A stretch of 64,000 nucleotides of DNA from JANJUO01 sp942492935 (lineage in GTDB: Bacteria > Bacteroidota > Ignavibacteria > Kapaibacteriales > UBA2268): positions 1,178,001-1,242,000 of the forward strand of contig OW818654.1 of NCBI GenBank assembly GCA_942492935.1, read 5' to 3'. Shown here in pieces: positions 20,301-27,485 of this stretch (positions are counted from its first letter, which is position 1; each line of letters begins with the position of its first letter). Under the pieces are notes generated by a model. The model was not told the origin of the DNA. It saw only the letters and a program-made list of their open reading frames with translations, and ran no database searches. Made by a program: the position numbers and the translations under genes.

Positions 20301-20486
20301 ATCAAGATTATGTAGTTTAACCGAGTTTTCTAATGCTTGTTTTACTTTTAGTGAACCTGAAGCAATACAACCACCACCAACACAAACTAAAATTTTCTCT
20401 TTTAAATTTTGTATCATTTTATTATCGCTGTTTACGATAGAATCTCTAAGTTCACTTAACTCTACTACCGAATTTACTCTTTTCAT
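17373..20486 (-). CDS. hydB: HydB flavin subunit fused to a GltD/NfnB-like NADPH oxidoreductase
   Basis: This 1037-residue protein joins two enzymes. Residues 1-545 are a NuoF/HydB subunit: a thioredoxin-like [2Fe-2S] domain (C35, C40, C72, C76), the FMN/NADH site (GLRGRGGAGF 187-196, NADEGDPGAF from 218), an SLBB domain and the N3-type cluster SCGKCVPC (478-485) with C525. Residues 555-1037 resemble glutamate synthase small subunit/NfnB: two N-terminal Fe-S sites (C560-C572; C607-C619), FAD site GAGPAGL (664-670), NADPH site GGGNAAFDAA (795-804) with an arginine pair at 820-821, FAGGDC (936-941), and an end CLRC (1030-1033). The second half may let the hydrogenase exchange electrons with NADPH. 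That role is inference. Confidence 0.93.
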   Translation of the reverse strand: MKRVNSVVELSELRDSIVNSDNKMIQNLKEKILVCVGGGCIASGSLKVKQALENSVKLHNLDSEVIVQGTGCLGPCVCGPVVVMSSDNTFYQNVSVDDANDIVVKHVMDGEIIDRLAWTELGSETVTPKMEEISFFKRQNKIVLKNCGKIDPLSIEDYIKVGGYAAVEKALGSMKPEDIITEMRKSGLRGRGGAGFPSWMKWSFAAKAGIGEKYILCNADEGDPGAFMDRSVLEGDPHCIIEGMTLGAYAIGANQGFVYVRAEYPLAVERLQKAIDAANEYGLLGKNILGCGFDFNLEIRMGSGAFVCGEETALMNSIEGLRGEPRPRPPFPAEKGLWGKPSVLNNVETFANVAQIINNGGDWFASIGTEQSKGTKVFALAGNINNSGLVEVPVGTSLGELIYDIGMGIPQGKKFKAAQIGGPSGGCIPKENLNVALDYESLNELGAIMGSGGLIVMDEDTCMVDVARFFLEFVQEESCGKCVPCRVGTKRMLEILERICDGHGKESDIDLLIELGEQIKDTALCGLGQTAPNPVLSTIRHFRHEYEAHIKNKHCEAGVCRGLVRAPCQSSCPAHVDIPGFVSLIGEKRYAEALKLHRERNPFAAVCARVCFHVCEDKCRRSSIDDAVSIRALKRYMVDQEITIQVPEVRENPTNAKKKIAIIGAGPAGLTCAYFLARLGYKPKVFESEPRPGGMLVQTIPAYRLPREILAREIRMIENLGVDIETNKKLGRDFLVQDLKDEGYDALFISIGSPKGISMNIPGRDHPSVTKAMDFLRTYNLRGSVPVEKQIVIVGGGNAAFDAARTAIRLGAETVNVVYRRTQEEMPAYAEEIEEALQEGIKIYPLTNPQEIIIENGSIKGVRCNKMRLGEFDHSGRRKPVNDSESFVIPADQVIMAIGQDFDTSLIYKGTPLQMNAESSIIIDPVSGKTSIDWIFAGGDCATEGSKTVIEAIAAGERAAVGIDTYLTGKHNAFWQEEKVVHTFFDPNAEPVPFQRAKMSLMPVDRRKYNFNEVEQPWLESEAVRQAQRCLRCDYGH

Positions 20487-21016
20487 ACTGCTTCCTTATT
20501 TGCTATTTTAACATCAGCTTTATACACATTAAGTAATTCACCAATTTTTTCTGGTTTAACTCTTTGATGAACATCATCGTTTACCATTATTACAGGAGCT
20601 AATCCACAAGCACCGAAACACCTGCCAACATCAATTGAAAATACTCTGTCTTCTGTAGTCATACCAACATCAATACCCAATTCCTTTTTCAAAGAATTTA
20701 ATACTTCTTTACCACCACGAACATAACAAGCAGTACCAAGACAAACTCTAACCACAAATTTACCACGAGGTTGTGTTGAGAAAAATGAGTAAAAAGATAC
20801 AACACCGGCAACTTCGCTATACGATTTTTTTAATTTTAAGCTGATTTTCTTTAACGCTTCTTCCGGCAAATAACCGAATAATCTTTGAGCTATCTGCAAA
20901 ACAGGTATCAATGCTCCCGGTTTGTCCAAATACTCAATAAGAATATCATCTAACTGAGAATATAATTCTTCTTCAGTTGGTTCAGTCTGACATTCCAGAC
21001 AATGCAATTCATTCAT
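20483..21016 (-). CDS. hydC: HydC/NuoE-like [2Fe-2S] subunit
   Basis: The 177-residue protein is the small thioredoxin-fold [2Fe-2S] subunit of HydABC, homologous to NuoE of complex I. The four ligands are in CLGTAC (Cys pair near residues 93-98) and CFGACG (near 134-138), with the VVSFYSFFSTQPRGK signature before them. Its stop codon overlaps the hydB start by four bases (ATGA), so expression is coupled. An extra N-terminal segment with CLEC (residues 6-9) precedes the domain, which is a small oddity. It is the first gene of the operon, with a possible promoter at 21075-21106. Confidence 0.95.
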   Translation of the reverse strand: MNELHCLECQTEPTEEELYSQLDDILIEYLDKPGALIPVLQIAQRLFGYLPEEALKKISLKLKKSYSEVAGVVSFYSFFSTQPRGKFVVRVCLGTACYVRGGKEVLNSLKKELGIDVGMTTEDRVFSIDVGRCFGACGLAPVIMVNDDVHQRVKPEKIGELLNVYKADVKIANKEAV

Positions 21017-21074
21017 AAATAACCTGATAATATAATTTCAAAATAAATATGTAAAATTATCCAATTACACATTA

Positions 21075-21106
21075 CAAATATACGCAATTATGACAAATAA
21101 TTCACA
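21075..21106 (-). promoter_or_regulatory. Possible promoter of hydCBA
   Basis: On the minus strand TATATTTG (21082-21075) matches the TAnnTTTG element, with TTG (21106-21104) 21 nt upstream instead of the full TTTG. It sits about 60 nt before the hydC start. The upstream element is weak, so confidence is modest. Confidence 0.4.
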
Positions 21107-21633
21107 ATATACAACAATTATATATTGAATTATGTTAGAATATTTGCATATACCAAACTAAATAATTATTTAATTCACATTAATTATAATATTAGTTGCA
21201 ACTTAATCCTAACATTTTAAAAATAATGTTTGAAAATTGTTTGATAATAATTGAAAAAAAAATCATTTTTTTAATTATTGTATTTAGGGATAGTAATGAT
21301 GAATGCAACAAAACATAAAGTTTGTTTTACACGAGAAACGTGGGTAAGATTAAAATGTAGATGAATACTTCAATGAGTTATAAAAGTTATTGAAGACAAA
21401 AGGCATTGATTAAAGCAAATAAAGAAACAGAATATTACATCGAATATGATGAAGCAATAAAAAAAGTTGAAGTTCCTGTTTAGATGGACTCCAACTTCAA
21501 GTTGGCGTCCATCTGAATGAAAATTTATTTTTTTCTTTTAAAAACCAGACATTTAAAAACTTTACTTCAAAGTTCATATACTTATTTCATCAATATAAAT
21601 ATTTAAAATAAATGATAGAATTTGATTTAGAAA
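21107..21633. other. Intergenic region with a decayed ORF and a palindromic module
   Basis: There is no intact gene. Between about 21297 and 21483 a broken reading frame can be followed: a 22-codon start (MMNATKHKVCF) that stops, then an open stretch coding KANKETEYYIEYDEAIKKVEV before a stop, which looks like a decayed gene. It is followed at once by the 33-nt module at 21482-21514 and a T-rich tail (to about 21540), which could end transcription from either side. Confidence 0.45.
21482..21514. repeat. 33-nt palindromic module, single copy
   Basis: Left arm AGATGGACTCCAACTT, centre C, right arm AAGTTGGCGTCCATCT; 15 of 16 positions pair. It is the same 16+1+16 design as 6885-6917 and the units at 27731-28672. 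Loss of pairing at one position suggests slow decay. Confidence 0.75.
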
Positions 21634-23274
21634 TTACATCCTTTCTGGTGCTGAAATACCAAGTATAGATAAACCATTTTTTAATATGTTTTTGGTAATT
21701 TCTGCAAGTTTCAATCTTGCATTTTGTAAATCTTGAGCTACTCCAAGTATTCTGCAATTATGATAAAATATATGAAATTCCCCAGCAAGTTCTCTTAAAT
21801 AATCTGCAAGATGGTGTGGTTCGCACTTCAAACCAGCCCCTTCAATAACTTCAGGAAATTTTGTAATTCTCTTAATTAAGTCAATTTCAGAATTATCAGT
21901 AAGTAAAGAAAAATTAATTTCATCATTGTTATATGACGTTTTATCTTCAATTTTATCAAAAACCGAACTGATTCTTGCATAAGCATATTGAAGATAAAAT
22001 ACAGGATTTTTTTCACTCTGCTCTCTTGCAAGCGATAAGTCAAATTCGAGATGAGTTGATATACCACGCATAAGAAGAAAAAATCTAACCACATCAGGTC
22101 CTACTTCATCAAGTAAATCATCTAAAGTATAACTTTTACCAGTTCTTTTCGACATTTTTACTTGTTGACCATTTTCTGTTAAAGTTACAAACTGATGAAT
22201 TAAAATTTTAATCTTTTCAGTATCAAATCCTAACGCTTTAATGCCTGCAAGAACATCAGGTACAGTCGCAATATGGTCAGCACCAAAAATATCTACTACA
22301 AGGTCGTAACCACGCAATAACTTTTCTCTGTGATAAGCAATATCTGGCAGACGATAAGTTGGCTCACCTGAAGACTTCACAATAACTCGGTCATCATCAA
22401 GCCCCAACTCAGTAAGTTTCAACCACAAGGCGCCATCTTTCTCATAAGCAAGATTGAGTGCTTTGAAATCTTCAACTAATTTTTTAATTTTTCCATCAGA
22501 ATAAAGAGTATCTTCATTATAGAAAATATCTTGCTTAATCTTCATCTTTTCTAAAGTCTGCAAAATTTTTGCGAAGCACCATTCTTCAGCATTCTTTCGG
22601 AAAATTGTTAAATTATGCTCATTATTTTCAATTAAATCTTTGCCATTTTGCTCGAATAATGTTTGAGCAATATCTTTTACATACTCACCGTGATAACCGT
22701 CTTCAGGAAATGGAAAATTTGGGTCTGAAACAATTTGCATATATCTTGCATAAACCGATTTTCCCAAATTATTCATTTGATTACCTGCATTGTTGAAGTA
22801 ATACTCCCTTGTTACATCGTAACCAAGCCATTCAAACAAGTTTGCAACAGTATCACCAGTACATGCATTTCTACCATGACCGAGATGAAGTAAGCCAGTA
22901 GGATTTGCACTCACGTACTCAACATTAACTTTTTTCCCAGTTCCAATGTAACTCTGCCCAAATTTTGAATCTATCTTTGCAATTTTATTAAGGGCATTAT
23001 GATAAAATCCATTAGAAAATTTGATATTGATAAAACCAGCACCAGCTATATTAATGAATTCAATTAAATTGGAATCATATTCCAATTTTGAAATTATCAT
23101 TTCTGCAATTTCACGTGGAGATTTGCGAAGTGGTTTTGCAAGTTGCATAGCTACATTTGTGGATAAATCACCAAAATCAAGATTTTTGGGAACATCAAAT
23201 AAAATATTGACATTATCCATATCAAGTGATGAAATTGCTTTTTCAAAAACTGGTTTTATATATTCTTTTTGCAT
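21634..23274 (-). CDS. argS: Arginyl-tRNA synthetase
   Basis: ArgS charges tRNA-Arg. The 546-residue product has the Arg-specific N-terminal domain (LDFGDLSTNVAMQLAKPLRKSP), the class I HIGH signature as HLGHGRNA following VEYVSANPTGLL, the KMSKRTG motif near residue 375, and the DALR anticodon-binding domain at the C-terminus ending GLSILGISAPERM, which is typical for ArgS. It is the last gene of the run starting at sucD; the gap to the preceding gene is 13 nt. Confidence 0.97.
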   Translation of the reverse strand: MQKEYIKPVFEKAISSLDMDNVNILFDVPKNLDFGDLSTNVAMQLAKPLRKSPREIAEMIISKLEYDSNLIEFINIAGAGFINIKFSNGFYHNALNKIAKIDSKFGQSYIGTGKKVNVEYVSANPTGLLHLGHGRNACTGDTVANLFEWLGYDVTREYYFNNAGNQMNNLGKSVYARYMQIVSDPNFPFPEDGYHGEYVKDIAQTLFEQNGKDLIENNEHNLTIFRKNAEEWCFAKILQTLEKMKIKQDIFYNEDTLYSDGKIKKLVEDFKALNLAYEKDGALWLKLTELGLDDDRVIVKSSGEPTYRLPDIAYHREKLLRGYDLVVDIFGADHIATVPDVLAGIKALGFDTEKIKILIHQFVTLTENGQQVKMSKRTGKSYTLDDLLDEVGPDVVRFFLLMRGISTHLEFDLSLAREQSEKNPVFYLQYAYARISSVFDKIEDKTSYNNDEINFSLLTDNSEIDLIKRITKFPEVIEGAGLKCEPHHLADYLRELAGEFHIFYHNCRILGVAQDLQNARLKLAEITKNILKNGLSILGISAPERM

Positions 23275-23287
23275 TAATTTCTAATTA

Positions 23288-24385
23288 TTAAAATTGAACA
23301 AATAGTGGAATCATGATTTTAATTGTTGTAGTTTCGTAAGGTAAACTAATTATTTCAAAAGTTCCATTATAAACTTCAACAAGTTTTTTTACTAAGGCAA
23401 GACCTAAACCGTAACTTTGCTGTTCAAATTCGGAAACATTTGAAAATGAAAAACTATCAATATTTTCGATAAATTTTAAATTCATTCCTTTTGCGAAATA
23501 TTCGACTTTGAACAGGTAATTAAATTCTGTTTTTTTACCTTCAATATAAACAGTTCTATTTTCTAAACTATGTCTATAAGCATTTTCTAATATTTCAGAA
23601 ACAATTTTATTTAAATGTAACTGGCTAAAGTAAAAGAAGCAATCATCAACATTCATAACTGGAATTATGTCTTTAGTTTCATAAAATTCTTGTAGAACAG
23701 ATTGCTTTTTAATGATTTCTTTCTTGATATTAGTAGGTTCAGTATTTATATTGGCTTCTAATTCTTTAGTATTTTCTAATTTTATTAGAATTGAATAATT
23801 TTCAATTAATTTGATTAATCTATCAGAAGCATGATTGATAATGCTTAAAATATAATTTCTTTCCTCTTTTTCAATTTCATCAAATCCATTCATTAATACT
23901 TGAGTAAATCCTCTAATATTGTTCAATGGGGTCAAAATTTCAAATGGTATTATGTCGGACTGCTTTTTTTCGAGGTCATCAGCCAAACTTTTAAAAGTCT
24001 TTTTCAAAGATTGATATTTTTGAAGTTTGACACTGATTGCAGATAGTAATTCATTGCTATCATAGGGTTTAGTGATATAGTCATCTGCACCGAGTGACAT
24101 ACCTTTTCTCTGCAATTTATTATCAGTTAGAGCAGTCAAAAAAAGAAATGGAATTGCAAAAGTTTCAGGATTTTTCCTTAAAATTTCTAACATCTCAAAT
24201 CCATCCATTTCTGGCATACTAATATCACAAAGAATCAAATCAGGTTTATACATGCGAATTTTTTCAATGCCGTCTATTCCATTAATTGCTGTAAATGTAT
24301 TATAATCAGAAACTTCTAATAATTCTTTCAAATTATCTCTTACAGCTTCATCATCTTCAATGACCAAAATTTTTGATGCTTTCAT
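23288..24385 (-). CDS. Receiver domain fused to a degenerate histidine kinase module
   Basis: The 365-residue protein has an intact CheY-like receiver (acidic pair D11/D12, phospho-Asp D54 in LILCDISMPEMDG, T84, K106) and a kinase-like half. In the H-box the phospho-accepting His is replaced: FEILTPLNNI has Phe148 where HELRTPL is expected. The G1 box reads YFAKGM instead of DxGxGM, so the ATP-binding Asp is Tyr296, while the N-box (ENAYRHS, N268) and the G2 box (GLGLALV) persist. It is best read as a pseudokinase output controlled by the receiver. Start ATG 24385 has GAAGGG upstream; an in-frame TTG lies at 24397. It sits between an exported unknown protein and argS in one transcription run. 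Confidence 0.88.
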   Translation of the reverse strand: MKASKILVIEDDEAVRDNLKELLEVSDYNTFTAINGIDGIEKIRMYKPDLILCDISMPEMDGFEMLEILRKNPETFAIPFLFLTALTDNKLQRKGMSLGADDYITKPYDSNELLSAISVKLQKYQSLKKTFKSLADDLEKKQSDIIPFEILTPLNNIRGFTQVLMNGFDEIEKEERNYILSIINHASDRLIKLIENYSILIKLENTKELEANINTEPTNIKKEIIKKQSVLQEFYETKDIIPVMNVDDCFFYFSQLHLNKIVSEILENAYRHSLENRTVYIEGKKTEFNYLFKVEYFAKGMNLKFIENIDSFSFSNVSEFEQQSYGLGLALVKKLVEVYNGTFEIISLPYETTTIKIMIPLFVQF

Positions 24386-24406
24386 AATTCCCTTCAAATA
24401 TTTAGA

Positions 24407-25405
24407 TTACCATTTATATAATTTATCAAGTTGCCATTTAAATTCTGAATGAACCTTTTGTGTAAATTCATCTTTACCAATCTTTCCAATCATTTTTGCA
24501 TTACTATTAATTTCCAAAAAGTCAACTATTCCTCTATTGGTAATTTGCATTTTATATGTTGCATCTCCATCACCACTAACTACATTGCATAGTCTTCCAA
24601 TACCTTGAAATCTTGCTATTGATGGAACAGCTCTTAACTTTAAAGACTTGCCAACAATAGTATAAACTCTCGTATTATAATTTTCTAATTTAAATAAAAC
24701 TGAATCTTTGAAAACCACTCCATCAATCACAAGATGCACAACATCTATCCAAGTGGAATCAATTGCAACTTTTTTATCAGGAGTAATTCCTTTATTTACA
24801 TCTGCAAAAAATTGCAAATTACTCATATTAAGTGCATTTTCCCAGCTAAACTTTCTTAGTGTATCTTTCATACCTGTTGCTGGGTCACGCAAATTTGTTA
24901 ATATTTCATCAATTTGTTCACTTTTGAGATTAGTAGGTTCATTGTAAGCTGAAATAGTTAAGTCAAATTCTTTACTCAATATTATCATATTTCTTTCAAA
25001 ATCAAAATATTTAAATGGGGGATTAGCATCATCATCTTGAGAATCCCATTTAACACTTACAACGCCATCACTATATTCATATTTCATAGAATCAATACCA
25101 CAAATCACATTTACAATATTGTCTTTAGGTACAGAAGGAGCCCGTAAAGTAGTAAAATATTCTAAATTTCTTTTATAAGAACTCGAAGAACTATCACTCA
25201 AAACTCTTGTGATTGATGACTTTTCAGTAAAATGATATTTATGAGAAGTATTTACATTATAAATAGGCGAAATTTTATATTCAATAATTTCTGACTTATC
25301 ACTCTTTTTTTCACCACCTCTAACAGCATCACTTTGAGCATTTAAGTATAATAAATTTGAGCAAAATAGCATAGAAATTGCTATTAGAAATATGTTTTTT
25401 TTCAT
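24407..25405 (-). CDS. Exported protein of unknown function, 332 aa
   Basis: I do not recognise this family. It has a clear signal peptide (MKKNIFLIAISMLFCSNLLYLNAQ, cleavage near residue 24), a lysine/serine-rich linker, and a beta-strand-rich body with no cysteine pairs or catalytic motif. Its shape (a long series of amphipathic strands describing a quantity, ending in a helix EFKWQLDKLYKW) recalls the many Bacteroidota periplasmic proteins of unknown function related to DUF6263-like sets, but I cannot confirm this. Its start overlaps the nudix stop by four bases, so it is co-translated with it, which places an exported protein inside a housekeeping operon. Confidence 0.75.
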   Translation of the reverse strand: MKKNIFLIAISMLFCSNLLYLNAQSDAVRGGEKKSDKSEIIEYKISPIYNVNTSHKYHFTEKSSITRVLSDSSSSSYKRNLEYFTTLRAPSVPKDNIVNVICGIDSMKYEYSDGVVSVKWDSQDDDANPPFKYFDFERNMIILSKEFDLTISAYNEPTNLKSEQIDEILTNLRDPATGMKDTLRKFSWENALNMSNLQFFADVNKGITPDKKVAIDSTWIDVVHLVIDGVVFKDSVLFKLENYNTRVYTIVGKSLKLRAVPSIARFQGIGRLCNVVSGDGDATYKMQITNRGIVDFLEINSNAKMIGKIGKDEFTQKVHSEFKWQLDKLYKW

Positions 25406-25953
25406 AATTTAAACTCCTTGTTAAATTTAGAATAAGCAAATAAAGTAAATGATGCAAGAGTCATTCCATCCCAAATTTCATTTTTTTTAATCATATTAAT
25501 TACATCATCATAACTAAAAAAGTTTGTATCAAATTCTTCACTCGATTCAGGATTTTTTGCAATAAAATTCAAATTTTTTGCTAAATATACTTTGCAAATT
25601 TCGTTTGTTACACCATTAAAGGGGTTAAATTCCCCCAACAAAATCATATCATTTGAAAAATAACCTGTCTCTTCTTGAAGTTCTTCGAGGGCATTTTTCA
25701 AATAATCGTTTCCTTTTTTTACTCCACCACCGGGAAATTCCCAACTGCTTTTCTTATTTAGATACCTGAATTGTTTCACCATCAATATTTTATTTTCATC
25801 ATTTATTGGAATTATCATTGTAGCACCATTAGACGCAACATAATGATAATCACCAACCGAACCATCAGGTAAAACATACTTCTCAAGAAAGTATTCCCAA
25901 TATGGATTTGAGAATACTTTTTCTTGAGATATAGTATCGTATTTATCAGGCAT
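25402..25953 (-). CDS. NUDIX hydrolase, ADP-ribose/NDP-sugar pyrophosphatase type
   Basis: This 183-residue enzyme probably hydrolyses nucleotide diphosphate sugars. The fold is recognisable from the run MIIPINDENKILMVKQFRY, SSWEFPGGG and the nudix box GGGVKKGNDYLKNALEELQEETGY. Compared with the consensus GX5EX7REUXEEXGU, the first Glu is Asn and the REUXEE Arg is Glu, though the metal-binding glutamates EExxEE remain. The FNPF..VTNEICKVYLAKNL segment is typical of ADP-ribose pyrophosphatases. It is 7 nt downstream of ndk and overlaps the next gene by four bases, so it belongs to the same operon. Confidence 0.88.
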   Translation of the reverse strand: MPDKYDTISQEKVFSNPYWEYFLEKYVLPDGSVGDYHYVASNGATMIIPINDENKILMVKQFRYLNKKSSWEFPGGGVKKGNDYLKNALEELQEETGYFSNDMILLGEFNPFNGVTNEICKVYLAKNLNFIAKNPESSEEFDTNFFSYDDVINMIKKNEIWDGMTLASFTLFAYSKFNKEFKL

Positions 25954-25960
25954 AAAAATA

Positions 25961-26389
25961 TTATGCGTTAATATTTACTAATTCGCTTGTTGAAAAGAAA
26001 AATGCAATTTCTCTTTCAGCATTTTCATCAGAATCTGAACCATGAATAGCATTAGCTTCAATACCAGTTCCGAATAATTTTCTGATAGTGCCTTCATCAG
26101 CTTTCAAAGGGTCAGTAGCACCTATAAGTTTTCTAAATTCTTCTACTGCATTTTCTTTTTCAAGAGCTATCGGAACGATAGCACCACTTGTCATATATGC
26201 AATTAATTCACCATAAAATGAACGTTCTTTGTGAACTTCATAAAAGCTACCTGCAATAGCAGGAGTAATTTTTGTTAATTTCACACCAAGCACTTTAAAA
26301 CCTGCTTGAGTAATTTTGGCAATGATTTCGCCAATTACATTTTTTGCTACAGCATCGGGCTTAATTATCGCCAAAGTTCTGTTTTTCAT
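25961..26389 (-). CDS. ndk: Nucleoside diphosphate kinase
   Basis: Ndk transfers the terminal phosphate from ATP to other NDPs through a phosphohistidine. The 142-residue protein starts RTLAIIKPDAV, has FYGELIAYMTSGAIVPIALE, and the active-site His in NAIHGSDS near residue 117. Its length is standard. It lies 85 nt after sucD and 7 nt before the nudix gene on the same strand, so nucleotide and succinyl-CoA genes are probably co-transcribed. Confidence 0.98.
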   Translation of the reverse strand: MKNRTLAIIKPDAVAKNVIGEIIAKITQAGFKVLGVKLTKITPAIAGSFYEVHKERSFYGELIAYMTSGAIVPIALEKENAVEEFRKLIGATDPLKADEGTIRKLFGTGIEANAIHGSDSDENAEREIAFFFSTSELVNINA

Positions 26390-26474
26390 TTCTTATTTTC
26401 TCCATTCCTAAAATTATAATGACACATCAAAGTGCATTTCGTTTCACAAAATTCATTAAAAATTTAATATTTTT

Positions 26475-27485
26475 TTATTTTTTACCTTTTTTCGGCTTTC
26501 CTGCTTCTAAAACTTCTTTATTTTCAGTTTCAACAACTTCTGTATTAGCATCAACTTTTGCCTTTTTAACTGGCTTTTTCTTAGCTATTGAATCAAGAAC
26601 ATTCTTCATTGTAATGCCAATGTGAGCTGGTGATTCCACAACGTGAATTCCAGCGGCTTTCAATGCAATAATTTTATCTTCAGCAGTTCCTTTTCCACCT
26701 GAAATAATTGCTCCTGCATGACCCATCCTACGTCCCGGAGGTGCTGTTCTACCAGCAATAAATGCAACAACAGGTTTTTTAACATTAGCTTTAATAAATG
26801 CCGCAGCTTCTTCTTCAGCTGTACCACCAATTTCACCAATCATAATAATTGCTTCTGTATCAGGGTCTTCATTGAACAACTTAATAGCATCAATATGTTG
26901 AGTACCAATAATAGGGTCGCCACCAATTCCTATACAAGTTGATTGTCCCAATCCTAAATCAGTTAATTGCTTTACAGCTTCATAAGTCAAGGTGCCTGAA
27001 CGAGAAACAACACCAATAGTGCCTTTTTTGTGAATAAATCCTGGCATTATGCCAATTTTTGCTTCATCAGGAGTGATTACACCAGGGCAATTTGGTCCTA
27101 TTAATGTTGATTTTGAATTTAACAATGCTTGTTTTACAGGAATCATATCACGAACAGGGATACCTTCTGTAATACAAATAATCAAAGGTAATTCTGCAGC
27201 TATTGCTTCAAGAATTGCATCTGCAGCAAATGGTGGTGGCACGAATATAACAGTTGCATTTGCTTTTGTTTTTGCAACAGCATCTTTAACTGTATTAAAA
27301 ATCGGTACAGGTTTTTTGAAAATGTTCTCGCCTTTCCCACTATACTCTGTTCCGCCTTTCCCCGGTGTAACCCCAGCTACAACTTTAGTTCCGTACTGAA
27401 TCATCTGTGTAGTGTGAAAAGTACCTTCTGAGCCGGTAATTCCCTGAACTATCAGTTTAGTGCTTTTGTTTAATAGAACGCTCAT
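26475..27485 (-). CDS. sucD: Succinyl-CoA synthetase alpha subunit
   Basis: SucD carries the phosphohistidine of succinyl-CoA synthetase in the TCA cycle. Motifs: VQGITGSEGTFHT, the CoA-binding start, GVTPGKGG, LIGPNCPGVITP, GIMPGF, GVVSRSGTLTYEA, and the active-site RMGHAGAIISGGKGTAEDK. The core ends about residue 295, after which there is an unusual 40-residue tail rich in Lys, Glu and Val (KKKPVKKAK...). The tail is typical of neither E. coli nor most bacterial SucD, so its role is unknown. It is the first gene of the run to argS; sucC is not in the window. Confidence 0.96.
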   Translation of the reverse strand: MSVLLNKSTKLIVQGITGSEGTFHTTQMIQYGTKVVAGVTPGKGGTEYSGKGENIFKKPVPIFNTVKDAVAKTKANATVIFVPPPFAADAILEAIAAELPLIICITEGIPVRDMIPVKQALLNSKSTLIGPNCPGVITPDEAKIGIMPGFIHKKGTIGVVSRSGTLTYEAVKQLTDLGLGQSTCIGIGGDPIIGTQHIDAIKLFNEDPDTEAIIMIGEIGGTAEEEAAAFIKANVKKPVVAFIAGRTAPPGRRMGHAGAIISGGKGTAEDKIIALKAAGIHVVESPAHIGITMKNVLDSIAKKKPVKKAKVDANTEVVETENKEVLEAGKPKKGKK

